A DNA stretch of 34,268 nucleotides. It comes from Klenkia sp. PcliD-1-E. Lineage in GTDB: Bacteria; Actinomycetota; Actinomycetes; Mycobacteriales; Geodermatophilaceae. This document shows, piece by piece, positions 7,235 to 15,179 of the stretch. Positions within the stretch are counted from its first letter, which is position 1. Each line of letters starts with the position of its first letter. The notes beneath the pieces are model-generated. The model was not told the origin of the DNA, made no database searches, and was given only the letters and a program-made list of their open reading frames with translations. The stretch is from positions 1-34,268 of the forward strand of contig NZ_JAMXRZ010000038.1 in NCBI RefSeq assembly GCF_024124375.1, written 5' to 3'. Made by a program: the position numbers and the translations under genes.

Positions 7235-8709
7235 GCAGCCCGGTCCGCACGCGGTTCTGCCCCTCGCCGACGGGCACGGTGCACGTCGGCGTCATGCGCG
7301 CCGCGCTGTTCAACTGGGCCTACGCCAAGCACACCGGGGGGCAGTTCGTCTTCCGCATCGAGGACACCGACGAGGCACGCAACACCGAGGAGTCCTACCG
7401 GCACCTGCTGGACAGCCTGCGCTGGCTGGGCCTGGAGTGGGACGAGGGCCCCGAGGTCGGCGGCCCGCACGGCCCGTACCGGCAGTCCGAGCGGGGGGAG
7501 GTCTACCGCGACGTGCTGGCCAAGCTGGTCGAGGCCGGGCACGCCTACGAGTCCTTCTCCACCCCCGAGGAGGTCGCCGCCCGCCGGGTCGCCGCCGGGC
7601 AGGACCCCAAGCAGGGCTACGACGGCGCCGACCGCGAGACCACCGAGGCGCAGAAGGCCGCGTTCCGCGCCGAGGGCCGCCAGCCCGTGCTGCGGCTGCG
7701 GATGCCCGACACCGACCTGTCCTGGGACGACCTGGTCCGCGGCGAGGTCACCTTCGCCGCCGGCGCCGTCCCCGACTTCGTGCTCGCCCGGGCCGGCGGC
7801 CAGCCGCTGTACACCCTGGTCAATCCGGTCGACGACGCCCTGATGGGGATCACCGACGTGCTGCGCGGGGAGGACCTGCTGTCCTCCACCCCCCGCCAGC
7901 TCGCGCTCTACACCGCGCTCACCGACGTCGGCCTCGCCGACGGTGCCCCCCGCTTCGGGCACCTGCCGCTGGTGATGGGCGAAGGCAACAAGAAGCTGTC
8001 CAAGCGCGACCCCACGTCCAACCTGGACCTCTACCGCGAGCGCGGCTTCCTGCCCGAGGGCCTGGTCAACTACCTGGCGCTGCTGGGCTGGGCGATCGCC
8101 GAGGACCGCGACGTGTTCTCGCCCGCCGAGATGGTGGCGGCCTTCGACGTCCGCCGGGTCAGCCCCAACGCGGCCCGCTTCGACCTGAAGAAGGCCGAGG
8201 CCATCAACGCGACCCACCTGCGCGCGCTGCCGGTCGAGGAATTCGTCGCCCGGGTCACGCCCTACCTCGCCGACGCCGGCCTGGTCGAGCCGACCCCGAC
8301 GCCGGAGCAGCAGCGGGTGCTGGACACCATCGCGCCGCTGGCCCAGGAGCGGATGGTCGTGCTGAGCGAGGCCGTCGGCCTGCTGGGCTTCCTGTTCCGC
8401 GACCAGCCCGAGTACGACGAGGCCGCGGTCGCCAAGCAGCTCACCGGCCCGGACGCCGTCGAGGTCCTGGACGCCGCCACCGCGGCGCTCACCGCCCTGC
8501 CGGAGTGGACCACCGGGACGATCGAGGCCGCGCTGAAGCAGGCGCTGGTCGAGGAGCTGGGCCGCAAGCCGCGGCAGGCCTTCGGCCCGGTCCGGGTGGC
8601 GATCAGCGGTCGCACCGTCAGCCCCCCGCTCTACGAGTCGATGGAGCTGCTCGGCCGGGAGGCCTCGTTGGCCCGCCTCGCCGCCGCCCGGGAGGTCGCG
8701 GTCCCGTGA
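7231..8709 (+). CDS. gltX: Glutamyl-tRNA synthetase
   Basis: A 492-residue class I aminoacyl-tRNA synthetase that attaches glutamate to tRNA-Glu and, in bacteria lacking GlnRS, also to tRNA-Gln for later amidation by GatCAB. The HIGH-type motif is [10 protein letters not shown] (His18), and the KMSKS-type motif is KLSKR at 255-259. The FRIEDTD sequence of GluRS and a C-terminal anticodon-binding helical region are present. ATG 7231 overlaps the FAH stop and the gene's own stop overlaps the next gene (GTGA at 8706-8709), so the three genes are translationally coupled. The tRNA-Gln and tRNA-Glu genes lie about 1.25 kb downstream. Confidence 0.97.
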   Translation: MSSPVRTRFCPSPTGTVHVGVMRAALFNWAYAKHTGGQFVFRIEDTDEARNTEESYRHLLDSLRWLGLEWDEGPEVGGPHGPYRQSERGEVYRDVLAKLVEAGHAYESFSTPEEVAARRVAAGQDPKQGYDGADRETTEAQKAAFRAEGRQPVLRLRMPDTDLSWDDLVRGEVTFAAGAVPDFVLARAGGQPLYTLVNPVDDALMGITDVLRGEDLLSSTPRQLALYTALTDVGLADGAPRFGHLPLVMGEGNKKLSKRDPTSNLDLYRERGFLPEGLVNYLALLGWAIAEDRDVFSPAEMVAAFDVRRVSPNAARFDLKKAEAINATHLRALPVEEFVARVTPYLADAGLVEPTPTPEQQRVLDTIAPLAQERMVVLSEAVGLLGFLFRDQPEYDEAAVAKQLTGPDAVEVLDAATAALTALPEWTTGTIEAALKQALVEELGRKPRQAFGPVRVAISGRTVSPPLYESMELLGREASLARLAAAREVAVP

Positions 8710-9893
8710 CCGGGCCGGGGCCCGGGTGGTCCTACGGCGGTCCGCCGCCGACGCGGCCCTGGGGTGCGCAGCCCCAGGTGCCGCGCTCGTGGGTGCCCGC
8801 CCCGCCGCTGCCCCCTCCGCCGCCCCCGCCCACCGGCGGACGGCCGGTCACGCCGCCGGGCGCCCCGCCCTTCGACGAGCCGCAGCCCTACGCCTGGCTG
8901 ATGCGCTCGCGGGACTGGGCGTGGTGGCGGCCGCTGCTGGGCCTGCTGCTGTTCGCCGTCCTCTACGCCGTGGCCGCCGTCGTCGTGGTGTTCGTCGTGG
9001 TGCTGACCGGGGTCGTCCCGGTCGCCGACCTGCTGCAGCTCACCGACCCCGGCGTCCTGCTGGTCACCAACGCGTCGTTGATCGTGGCGATCCCCATCGT
9101 CTGGGCCGCGTGGGCGGTCGCGCACGGCATGGGCCGGGGCTGGTCGGGGTCGGTGCGCGGCCGGATCCGGTGGCAGCTGCTGCGCCCCTTGACCTGGCGG
9201 GCGCTGGTGACCATCGGCGTGGGCGTCGTCGTCACCATCGGCCTCTCGCTGACCGACGGGCCGGTGTCGATCACCGGGCCCGACGGCAGCTACGTCTGGC
9301 TGCTGGTCGTCGTGCTGCTGACCACGCCGCTGCAGTCGGCCGCCGAGGAGTTCGTCTTCCGCGGCTACCTCAGCCAGACCGTCGCGGCCTGGTTCCGCAC
9401 CGAGCGCACCGGCGCCGTGGTGGCCGCGGTGCTCACCGCCGCGCTGTTCTCCGCCGCGCACGCGCCGCCGGACGTGCTGACCTTCGCCGACCGGTTCGTC
9501 TTCGGCCTGGCCGCCTCGTGGGTCACCCGGCTGACCGGCGGGCTGGAGGCGGCGATCGTGCTGCACGCGGTCAACAACGTTGTCGTGTTCGTGCTCGCCG
9601 GCGCCCTGGGCGGGGACACCGGGACCGCGCTGCCGCTGTCCTTCGGCATCTCGCTGCTGATCACCTTGCTCGACGTGGTGGCGATGGGCGCCTACGTCTG
9701 GCTCGTCGCCCGGGCGCGGCGCACCCTGCGGCCGGAGCTGGCCAGCCCGGCGGTCGACCTGCGCCGCCCGCCGACGGCCCGGCAGCAGACCTGGCAGCCG
9801 ACCTGGGTGCCCGCCCCGCCGCTGCTACCGCAGGCCCCGGCGTCGACCGTGCCCGAGCCCGACCCGCGGTGGTCCCGGGAGGGGGGTGCGTGA
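8706..9893 (+). CDS. CPBP-family intramembrane metalloprotease
   Basis: A 395-residue membrane protein. The first 65 residues are Pro/Gly-rich and cytoplasmic-looking; several hydrophobic segments follow between about 80 and 345, and a Pro-rich tail ends the protein. The CPBP (Abi/CAAX protease) motifs are complete: Glu214-Glu215 with Arg219 (EEFVFRG), His252 (FSAAHAP) and His287 with Asn290/Asn291 (HAVNN). The family cleaves within membranes or acts in prenyl-protein-like processing and bacteriocin immunity; no substrate is evident. The peptide WVPAPPL occurs in both tails (residues 29-35 and 367-373), encoded by an identical 22-base DNA stretch. GTG 8706 overlaps the gltX stop. The tRNA promoter overlaps its 3' end. 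Confidence 0.88.
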   Translation: MTGPGPGWSYGGPPPTRPWGAQPQVPRSWVPAPPLPPPPPPPTGGRPVTPPGAPPFDEPQPYAWLMRSRDWAWWRPLLGLLLFAVLYAVAAVVVVFVVVLTGVVPVADLLQLTDPGVLLVTNASLIVAIPIVWAAWAVAHGMGRGWSGSVRGRIRWQLLRPLTWRALVTIGVGVVVTIGLSLTDGPVSITGPDGSYVWLLVVVLLTTPLQSAAEEFVFRGYLSQTVAAWFRTERTGAVVAAVLTAALFSAAHAPPDVLTFADRFVFGLAASWVTRLTGGLEAAIVLHAVNNVVVFVLAGALGGDTGTALPLSFGISLLITLLDVVAMGAYVWLVARARRTLRPELASPAVDLRRPPTARQQTWQPTWVPAPPLLPQAPASTVPEPDPRWSREGGA

Positions 9894-9918
9894 ACGCCGT
9901 CCCGGCATCGGGTAGTGT
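9890..9918 (+). promoter_or_regulatory. Promoter of the tRNA-Gln/tRNA-Glu unit
   Basis: GTGAAC (9890-9895) and TAGTGT (9913-9918) are spaced by 17 bases, 40 bases upstream of tRNA-Gln. The -35 hexamer overlaps the stop codon of the CPBP gene. Confidence 0.5.
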
Positions 9919-9958
9919 CTCCGACGGCGCCGCGAGGCCCGCACAACAGCACAGCCCA

Positions 9959-10030
9959 TGGGGTATGGGGTAATTGGCAGCCCGACGGTTTCTGGTTCCG
10001 TTAGTCTAGGTTCGAGTCCTGGTACCCCAG
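9959..10030 (+). tRNA. tRNA-Gln (anticodon CTG)
   Basis: A 72-base cloverleaf: acceptor stem TGGGGTA/TACCCCA is perfect, discriminator G73, T-arm CTAGG-TTCGAGT-CCTGG, and anticodon loop TTCTGGT with CTG at 34-36. The anticodon stem has a T-T opposition at its last pair (31-39). CCA is not encoded. It reads CAG codons. Confidence 0.93.
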
Positions 10031-10075
10031 CGAGGAACGCTCCACCTCCTCTTGTAACATCTGCACCGCAGTTCT

Positions 10076-10148
10076 GGCCCCGTCGTCTAGCGGCCCAGGA
10101 CGCCGCCCTCTCACGGCGGTAGCGAGGGTTCGAATCCCTTCGGGGCTA
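10076..10148 (+). tRNA. tRNA-Glu (anticodon CTC)
   Basis: A 73-base cloverleaf: acceptor GGCCCCG/CGGGGCT (first pair G-U), anticodon stem CCGCC/GGCGG around CTCTCAC with CTC at 34-36, T-arm GAGGG-TTCGAAT-CCCTT, discriminator A. CCA is not encoded. It reads GAG codons and lies 45 bases after tRNA-Gln, presumably co-transcribed. Confidence 0.95.
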
Positions 10149-10154
10149 CACCAC

Positions 10155-10187
10155 GAGGACCCCCGGCCCACTGGGCCGGGGGTCCTC
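10155..10187 (+). terminator. Terminator of the tRNA unit
   Basis: GAGGACCCCCGGCCC (10155-10169) and its exact reverse complement (10173-10187) form a 15-bp stem with an ACT loop, 6 bases after tRNA-Glu. Confidence 0.85.
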
Positions 10188-10265
10188 TGCGTTCCCGGGG
10201 CGTTGACGCCGGGCCCGGGGTGGGCTGTGATCGGGGTCTCATCCCACCTCAGCGCGGAGGCGTCC

Positions 10266-11444
10266 ATGAGCAGGCTCCGGTTCGGCATCTTCCTGGCCCC
10301 GTTCCACCCGGCGGGGGAGAACCCCACCACGGCGCTGCAGCGCGACCTCGAGCTCGTCGCCCACCTGGACCGGCTGGACTACGACGAGGCCTGGATCGGC
10401 GAGCACCACTCCGCCGGCAGCGAGATCATCGCCTCGCCCGAGATCTTCATCGCCGCGGCCGCCGAGCGGACCAAGCGGATCAAGCTCGGCACCGGGGTCA
10501 CCTCGATCAGCTACCACAACCCGCTCTGGGTGGCCGAGCGCATGGTGCTCCTGGACCACCTGACCCGGGGTCGGGTGATGCTCGGCTGCGGGCCCGGGTC
10601 GCTGCCCACCGACTCGATGATGCTGGGGCTGGATCCCACGGCCACCCGTGAGCTGCTGGCCGAGAACCTCGACATCATCATGCGGCTGCTGCACGGCGAG
10701 ACGGTCACCGCGACCACCCGCACGCACACCCTCGTCGACGCCCGGCTGCACCTGCGTCCCTACAGCGAGCCGCTGTTCGACGTCGCGGTGGCCGCCGTCG
10801 CCTCGCCCACCGGGCCGCGGATGGCCGGTACGCACGGCGTCGGCCTGCTGTCGGTCGGCGCGACCCTGAGCCCCGACGGCTTCGACGCCCTGGCCCACCA
10901 CTGGGGCGTGGTCGAGGAGCGCGCGCAGGCGCACGGGCAGACGGTCTCCCGGCGGGACTGGCGCCTGGTCGGGCTGATGCACGTCGCGGAGACCCGCGAG
11001 CAGGCCTACGCCGACGTGCAGTACGGCATCGAGCAGTGGTTCCGGTACTTCCAGAAGACCGCGGCGTTCCCCCAGATGGCGGTCGAGGGCGGCGACGTCA
11101 AGGAGATGATCGACTTCATCAACGAGGCCGGCATCGGCGCCATCGGCACCGTCGAGGACGCCCGCAAGCAGGTGCAGAAGCTGTGGGACCAGTCCGGCGG
11201 CTTCGGCGCCATGCTGCTGCTGGCGCACGAGTGGGCCAACCCCGAGGCCACCAAGCGGTCCTACGAGCTCATCGCCCAGCACGTCGTGCCGCACTTCCAG
11301 GGCGGCCAGGTCACCCACGCCCAGGCCACGCTGGACGCCAAGCAGCGGGCCGGGGCCAAGCGCGAGGACTACGCGGCCGCCCAGCTGCAGGCGGTCGCGA
11401 CCATGACCGAGCGCTACCAGGCCGAGGTCGCCGCCAAGGGTTGA
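10266..11444 (+). CDS. Luciferase-like (LLM class) flavin-dependent monooxygenase
   Basis: A 392-residue TIM-barrel oxidoreductase of the bacterial luciferase superfamily, resembling limonene 1,2-monooxygenase LimB in length and in blocks such as AWIGEHHSAGSEIIASPE, RIKLGTGV and GCGPGSLPTDSMMLGLDP. Members use reduced FMN or F420 with a partner reductase to oxygenate small organic substrates; the true substrate is not deducible, and terpene or other hydrocarbon oxidation is only a guess. ATG 10266 is preceded by GGAGG at 10256-10260. It stands alone between two hairpins. Its stop codon lies inside a perfect 14-base tandem duplication. A cofC gene elsewhere in the window shows the host makes F420, so either flavin cofactor is possible. 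Confidence 0.87.
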   Translation: MSRLRFGIFLAPFHPAGENPTTALQRDLELVAHLDRLDYDEAWIGEHHSAGSEIIASPEIFIAAAAERTKRIKLGTGVTSISYHNPLWVAERMVLLDHLTRGRVMLGCGPGSLPTDSMMLGLDPTATRELLAENLDIIMRLLHGETVTATTRTHTLVDARLHLRPYSEPLFDVAVAAVASPTGPRMAGTHGVGLLSVGATLSPDGFDALAHHWGVVEERAQAHGQTVSRRDWRLVGLMHVAETREQAYADVQYGIEQWFRYFQKTAAFPQMAVEGGDVKEMIDFINEAGIGAIGTVEDARKQVQKLWDQSGGFGAMLLLAHEWANPEATKRSYELIAQHVVPHFQGGQVTHAQATLDAKQRAGAKREDYAAAQLQAVATMTERYQAEVAAKG

Positions 11445-11460
11445 GCGCCAAGGGTTGAGC
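11433..11460 (+). repeat. 14-base tandem duplication across a stop codon
   Basis: GCCAAGGGTTGAGC occurs twice, back to back (11433-11446 and 11447-11460). The first copy contains the end and TGA stop of the monooxygenase gene, and the second is non-coding. It looks like a recent slippage duplication. Confidence 0.9.
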
Positions 11461-11463
11461 TCC

Positions 11464-11492
11464 GCGTCCGGGGGCACCGTGCCCCCGGACGC
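11464..11492 (+). terminator. Terminator after the monooxygenase gene
   Basis: GCGTCCGGGGGC (11464-11475) pairs perfectly with GCCCCCGGACGC (11481-11492) around ACCGT, 19 bases after the stop. There is no T-run. Confidence 0.78.
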
Positions 11493-11527
11493 ACCCACCC
11501 CGGGTGCCCAGACCTCGGGAGCAACTC

Positions 11528-12319
11528 GTGGACCTCGGCATCGCCGGACGCACCGCCCTCGTCACCGGAGCCGACTCCGGCATCGGGAAGGAGACCGCCC
11601 GCCTCCTGCTGGCCGAGGGGGTGACGGTGGTCATCACCGACGTCGACGGCGACGCCCTCCAGCAGGCCGCCGACGAGCTCGGCGAGGGCGTCACCGCCAT
11701 CGCCGCCGACCTGACCGACGCCGCCGACGTCGACCGGCTCAAGGCCGAGGTCGTGGCGGCCATCGGGGACCCGGCCATCCTGGTGAACGCCGCCGGCATC
11801 ACCGGGGCGCAGGGACTGTTCCACGAGATCGACGAGCAGGGCTGGCGGGACACCCTGGAGATCGACTTCTTCGCCGCCGTCCGGGTCGTGCGGGCCTTCG
11901 TCGACGGCATGCGCTCGGCCGGCTGGGGCCGCGTCGTCCTGCTGGCCAGCGAGGACGCCGTCCAGCCCTACGTCGACGAGCTGCCCTACTGCGCGGCCAA
12001 GGCCGCCGTCCTGTCGCTGGTGAAGGGCCTGTCCAAGACCTACGGCTCGGACGGCGTCCTGGTCAACGCGGTGTCGCCGGCGTTCATCGCGTCCCCGATG
12101 ACCGACAAGATGATGGAGAAGCGCGCCGACGAGAAGGGCACCAGCTTCGACGAGGCCGTGGAGTCCTTCCTGGAGGAGGAGCGCCCGGGCATGGAGCTGG
12201 GCCGCCGCGGCGAGGTCGCCGAGGTCGCCGCCGTCATCGCGTTCCTGTGCTCGGAGCGCGCCAGCTTCGTCAACGGCAGCAACTACCGCGTCGACAGCGG
12301 GTCGGTCTCGACGATCTGA
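11528..12319 (+). CDS. Short-chain dehydrogenase/reductase
   Basis: A 263-residue classical SDR with the nucleotide-binding motif TGADSGIGK near the N-terminus, VNAAG in the middle, and the catalytic set Ser (VVLLASED), Tyr and Lys (YCAAK). The Asp after the second strand (ITDVDG) suggests an NAD preference. The C-terminus ends in the usual RVDSGSVSTI-type sequence. The substrate is unknown. The start is GTG 11528, with CGGGAG at 11516-11521; an in-frame GTG at 11504 lacks a ribosome binding site. It has its own upstream terminator, so it need not be co-expressed with the monooxygenase. Confidence 0.88.
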   Translation: MDLGIAGRTALVTGADSGIGKETARLLLAEGVTVVITDVDGDALQQAADELGEGVTAIAADLTDAADVDRLKAEVVAAIGDPAILVNAAGITGAQGLFHEIDEQGWRDTLEIDFFAAVRVVRAFVDGMRSAGWGRVVLLASEDAVQPYVDELPYCAAKAAVLSLVKGLSKTYGSDGVLVNAVSPAFIASPMTDKMMEKRADEKGTSFDEAVESFLEEERPGMELGRRGEVAEVAAVIAFLCSERASFVNGSNYRVDSGSVSTI

Positions 12320-12337
12320 GGTCCGGCCGGGTGGGGC

Positions 12338-12351
12338 TGTTAACGTTCACA
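12338..12351 (+). promoter_or_regulatory. LacI-family-type operator overlapping the galT -10 box
   Basis: TGTTAACGTTCACA is a 14-base palindrome with a central CG and one asymmetric pair, matching the general LacI/GalR-type pattern TGTnAACGTTnACA. TAACGT (12341-12346) inside it ends 8 bases before the galT GTG, so it is also the likely -10 box of a leaderless transcript. A bound repressor would block RNA polymerase. No LacI-type gene is in the window. Confidence 0.62.
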
Positions 12352-12354
12352 ATC

Positions 12355-13428
12355 GTGATCAGCACCACCCGGCACCTCGCCGACGGCCGCGAGGTCGTGT
12401 ACTTCGACAGCGTCCCGACGCCGCGCGAGGCGGCGGACCCGCGGGAGCTGCCGCCGGTCGCGACCGCCTCCCAGGTGCGCTGGGACCCGTTGCTGGGGGA
12501 GTGGGTGGTCATCGCCGCCCACCGGCAGACCCGCACGTTCCTGCCGCCGGCCGACCAGTGCCCGCTGTGCCCCTCGACCCCGGAGCGGGCCACCGAGCTG
12601 CCCGAGGCCGACTACGAGGTCGCGGTCTTCGAGAACCGGTTCCCGTCGTTGTCCACCGAGGTCGACCGGGACGTCCCGGTGCACGCCGAGGGCAACCCCC
12701 TGGTGGTGCGGCGGCCGGGGGAGGGTCGCTGCGAGGTCATCGTGTTCACCAGCGACCACGACCGGTCCTTCGCCGACCTGGGCCGGGACCGCGCCCGGTT
12801 GGTGGTCGACGCGTGGGCGCACCGCACGCAGGCGCTGTCGGCGCTGCCGGGGGTGGAGCAGGTGTTCCTGTTCGAGAACCACGGCGAGGAGATCGGGGTG
12901 ACGCTGTCGCACCCGCACGGCCAGGTGTACGCCTACCCCTTCCTCGCCCCGCGGGTGCAGAAGATCCTCGGCCAGGTCGGCGCGTACGAGGGCGACCTGT
13001 TCGCCGACGTGCTGGCCGCCGAGCGGTCCGGCCCGCGGGTCGTCCGCGCCAACGAGCACTGGACGGCGTTCGTGCCGGCCGCGGCGCGGTGGCCCTACGA
13101 GCTGCAGCTGTTCCCGCACCGCCGGGTGCCCGACGTCGCGGCGCTGACCGACGAGGAACGGGACGCCTTCGTCGAGGTCTACCTGGACGTGCTGGGCCGG
13201 TTCGCGCACCGGTTCGAGGAGCCGATGAACTACATCTCCTCCTGGAACCAGGCCCCGGTGCACGCCGGGCGGGAGGAGTGGTGGCTGCACCTGCAACTGT
13301 TCAGCTTCCGCCGCGCGCCGGGGAAGCTGAAGTACCTGGCCGGCTCGGAGTCGGGGATGGGCGCGTTCATCTCCGACACCTCACCCGAGGGTGCGGCGGA
13401 GGCGCTGCGCGCGGTGGTCGTGCCGTGA
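12355..13428 (+). CDS. galT: Galactose-1-phosphate uridylyltransferase
   Basis: A 357-residue HIT-superfamily enzyme of the Leloir pathway, exchanging UMP between UDP-glucose and galactose-1-phosphate. The active-site motif His186-Pro-His188-Gly-Gln is present (SHPHGQVYAYPF). CPLC near residue 65 is the usual zinc-binding pair, and NHGEEIGVTLSHPHGQ and WNQAPVH are typical. I chose GTG 12355 because it follows the -10 box with leaderless spacing; an in-frame GTG at 12331 would place the operator inside the gene. The stop overlaps the galK start (GTGA at 13425-13428). No galE is present nearby. Confidence 0.95.
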   Translation: MISTTRHLADGREVVYFDSVPTPREAADPRELPPVATASQVRWDPLLGEWVVIAAHRQTRTFLPPADQCPLCPSTPERATELPEADYEVAVFENRFPSLSTEVDRDVPVHAEGNPLVVRRPGEGRCEVIVFTSDHDRSFADLGRDRARLVVDAWAHRTQALSALPGVEQVFLFENHGEEIGVTLSHPHGQVYAYPFLAPRVQKILGQVGAYEGDLFADVLAAERSGPRVVRANEHWTAFVPAAARWPYELQLFPHRRVPDVAALTDEERDAFVEVYLDVLGRFAHRFEEPMNYISSWNQAPVHAGREEWWLHLQLFSFRRAPGKLKYLAGSESGMGAFISDTSPEGAAEALRAVVVP

Positions 13429-14522
13429 GCACCTTCACCGACGCCTTCGGCACCGACCCCGAGGGCGTCTGGCTGGCACCCGGTCGAGCCAACGTGATCG
13501 GCGAGCACACCGACTACAACGACGGCTACGTGCTGCCCGTCGCGCTGCCGCACCGGGTGCTGGCCTCGGTGGCCCGGCGCACCGACGGGCTGCTGCGCAT
13601 CGCCTCGGTGCAGCAGCCCGGCGCCGTCGTCGAGCTGCCGATGACCGAGGTGCGGGCCGGCAACCCGGCCGGCTGGGCCGGCTACGTCGCCGGGGTGGCC
13701 GAGCAGTTCGACCTGCCGGGTGGGCTGTCGGTGCTGGTGGACGGCGACGTCCCCGCCGGTGCGGGCCTGTCCTCGTCGGCGGCGGTGACCTGCTCGGTCG
13801 CCCTGGCGCTGCGCGACCTGCTGCGCCCGGACCTGCCGGTCGACGCGCTGGTCGACGTGGCGCGGCGGGCGGAGAACGACTTCGTCGGGGCGCCCACCGG
13901 GATCCTGGACCAGTCGGCATCGCTGCTGTGCGAGGCCGGGCACGCGCTGTTCCTGGACACCCGCGACCGCAGCCGACAGCAGGTGCCGTTGGACCTCGCC
14001 GCGGCGGGGCTGGCGCTGCTGGTGGTCGACACCGGGCACACGCACTCGCACGCCGACGGCGGCTACGGCGACCGGCGGCGGGAGTGCGAGGCGGCCGCGG
14101 CCGCGCTCGGCGTCCCCGCGCTGCGCGACGCCACGCCCGCCGACGTCGAGGGCCTGGCCGACGACGTGCTCCGCCGCCGGGCGCGGCACATCGTCACCGA
14201 CAACGCCCGGGTGCTGCAGGTCGTCGAGATGCTGACGGGTGGCGGTGACCCGCGCGCGATCGGCCCGGTGCTGACCGCCGGGCACGTGTCGCTGCGCGAC
14301 GACTTCGAGATCTCCACGCCCGAGCTGGACGCCGTCGTCGACACCGCGCTGGCCGCCGGCGCCCACGGGGCCCGGATGGTCGGCGGCGGCTTCGGCGGCA
14401 GCGCGATCGTGCTGGTGGACACCGAGGACCTGGAGGCGGTCACCGCCGCCGTCCAGCCCGCCGGGTGCGCCTACCGGACCTTCGTCGTCGTCCCCTCACC
14501 GGGCGCGCACCGGGTCGGGTGA
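13425..14522 (+). CDS. galK: Galactokinase
   Basis: A 365-residue GHMP-family kinase phosphorylating galactose at C1 with ATP. All three family motifs are visible: PGRANVIGEHTDYNDGYVLP at the N-terminus (galactose-binding signature), the phosphate loop VPAGAGLSSSAAV, and GARMVGGGFGGSAIVLV near the C-terminus. The length is normal. GTG 13425 overlaps the galT stop, and its own stop overlaps the next start (GTGA at 14519-14522), so galT, galK and the methyltransferase are one translationally coupled operon under the LacI-type operator. Confidence 0.96.
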   Translation: MSTFTDAFGTDPEGVWLAPGRANVIGEHTDYNDGYVLPVALPHRVLASVARRTDGLLRIASVQQPGAVVELPMTEVRAGNPAGWAGYVAGVAEQFDLPGGLSVLVDGDVPAGAGLSSSAAVTCSVALALRDLLRPDLPVDALVDVARRAENDFVGAPTGILDQSASLLCEAGHALFLDTRDRSRQQVPLDLAAAGLALLVVDTGHTHSHADGGYGDRRRECEAAAAALGVPALRDATPADVEGLADDVLRRRARHIVTDNARVLQVVEMLTGGGDPRAIGPVLTAGHVSLRDDFEISTPELDAVVDTALAAGAHGARMVGGGFGGSAIVLVDTEDLEAVTAAVQPAGCAYRTFVVVPSPGAHRVG

Positions 14523-15151
14523 CCGACCTCGACGGGCTCCGGTCGGCCTACGACCGGGTGGCCGATGCCTACGTCGGGATGCAGGCCGGGGACCTGGGCG
14601 CGCACCCGTGGCTGCGGGCGGTGCTCGCCGGCTTCGCGGAGGGAGTGCGCGAGCTCGGGCCTGTGCTCGACGTGGGCTGCGGGCCGGGTCAGGTGTCGGC
14701 GCACCTGGCCGGGCTGGGCGTGGACGTGTCCGGGGTGGACCTGTCCCCGCGGATGGTCGAGCACGCCCGCCGCGACCACCCGGGCCTGCGCTTCGAGGTC
14801 GCCTCGGCCACCGACCTGCGGCCCGCCGCGGGGTCGCTGGGCGGGGTGCTCGCCTGGTGGTCGCTGTTCCACCTGCCGCGGGCGACGGTGCGCACGGTGC
14901 TCGGGACGCTGGCGGAGGCGTTGGTGCCCGGGGGGCAGCTGGCCTGGGGCACACACGTGGGCGACGGCGAGGTGCAGCGGCGGGACGCCTACGGCGTCGA
15001 GGGCGTCTCGTGGACGACGTACCTGTGGCAGCCGGACGAGATGGCCGCAGTGCTGGCGGGTGCGGGCCTGGAGCCGGTGGTCGAGCTGCGCTTCCCGCCA
15101 CTGTGGGGTGCTCGCCCGCAAGCCCTCCTCGTCGCCCGCCGGCCCGGCTGA
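14519..15151 (+). CDS. SAM-dependent class I methyltransferase
   Basis: A 210-residue Rossmann-fold methyltransferase. Motif I is VLDVGCGPGQVSAHLA (about residues 42-57), followed by GVDLSPRMVEHAR (motif post-I) and a WWSLFHLP segment (motif IV region). It belongs to the small UbiE/Methyltransf_25-type group; the methyl acceptor cannot be inferred. GTG 14519 overlaps the galK stop. Its link to galactose use may be only positional. It is convergent with the HNH gene, 28 bases apart. Confidence 0.85.
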   Translation: MTDLDGLRSAYDRVADAYVGMQAGDLGAHPWLRAVLAGFAEGVRELGPVLDVGCGPGQVSAHLAGLGVDVSGVDLSPRMVEHARRDHPGLRFEVASATDLRPAAGSLGGVLAWWSLFHLPRATVRTVLGTLAEALVPGGQLAWGTHVGDGEVQRRDAYGVEGVSWTTYLWQPDEMAAVLAGAGLEPVVELRFPPLWGARPQALLVARRPG

Positions 15152-15179
15152 CCGCCGCGGCCGAGCCGTCCCGGCCGGG

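Noticed and set aside
10001-10330. A 109-codon minus-strand frame crossing the tRNA genes
   Set aside because: It runs antisense through tRNA-Gln, tRNA-Glu and the terminator hairpin, so it is an artefact.
10266-12319. Monooxygenase plus SDR as one terpene-degradation operon
   Set aside because: A clear hairpin terminator separates them and the SDR has its own Shine-Dalgarno; the substrate link is unsupported.
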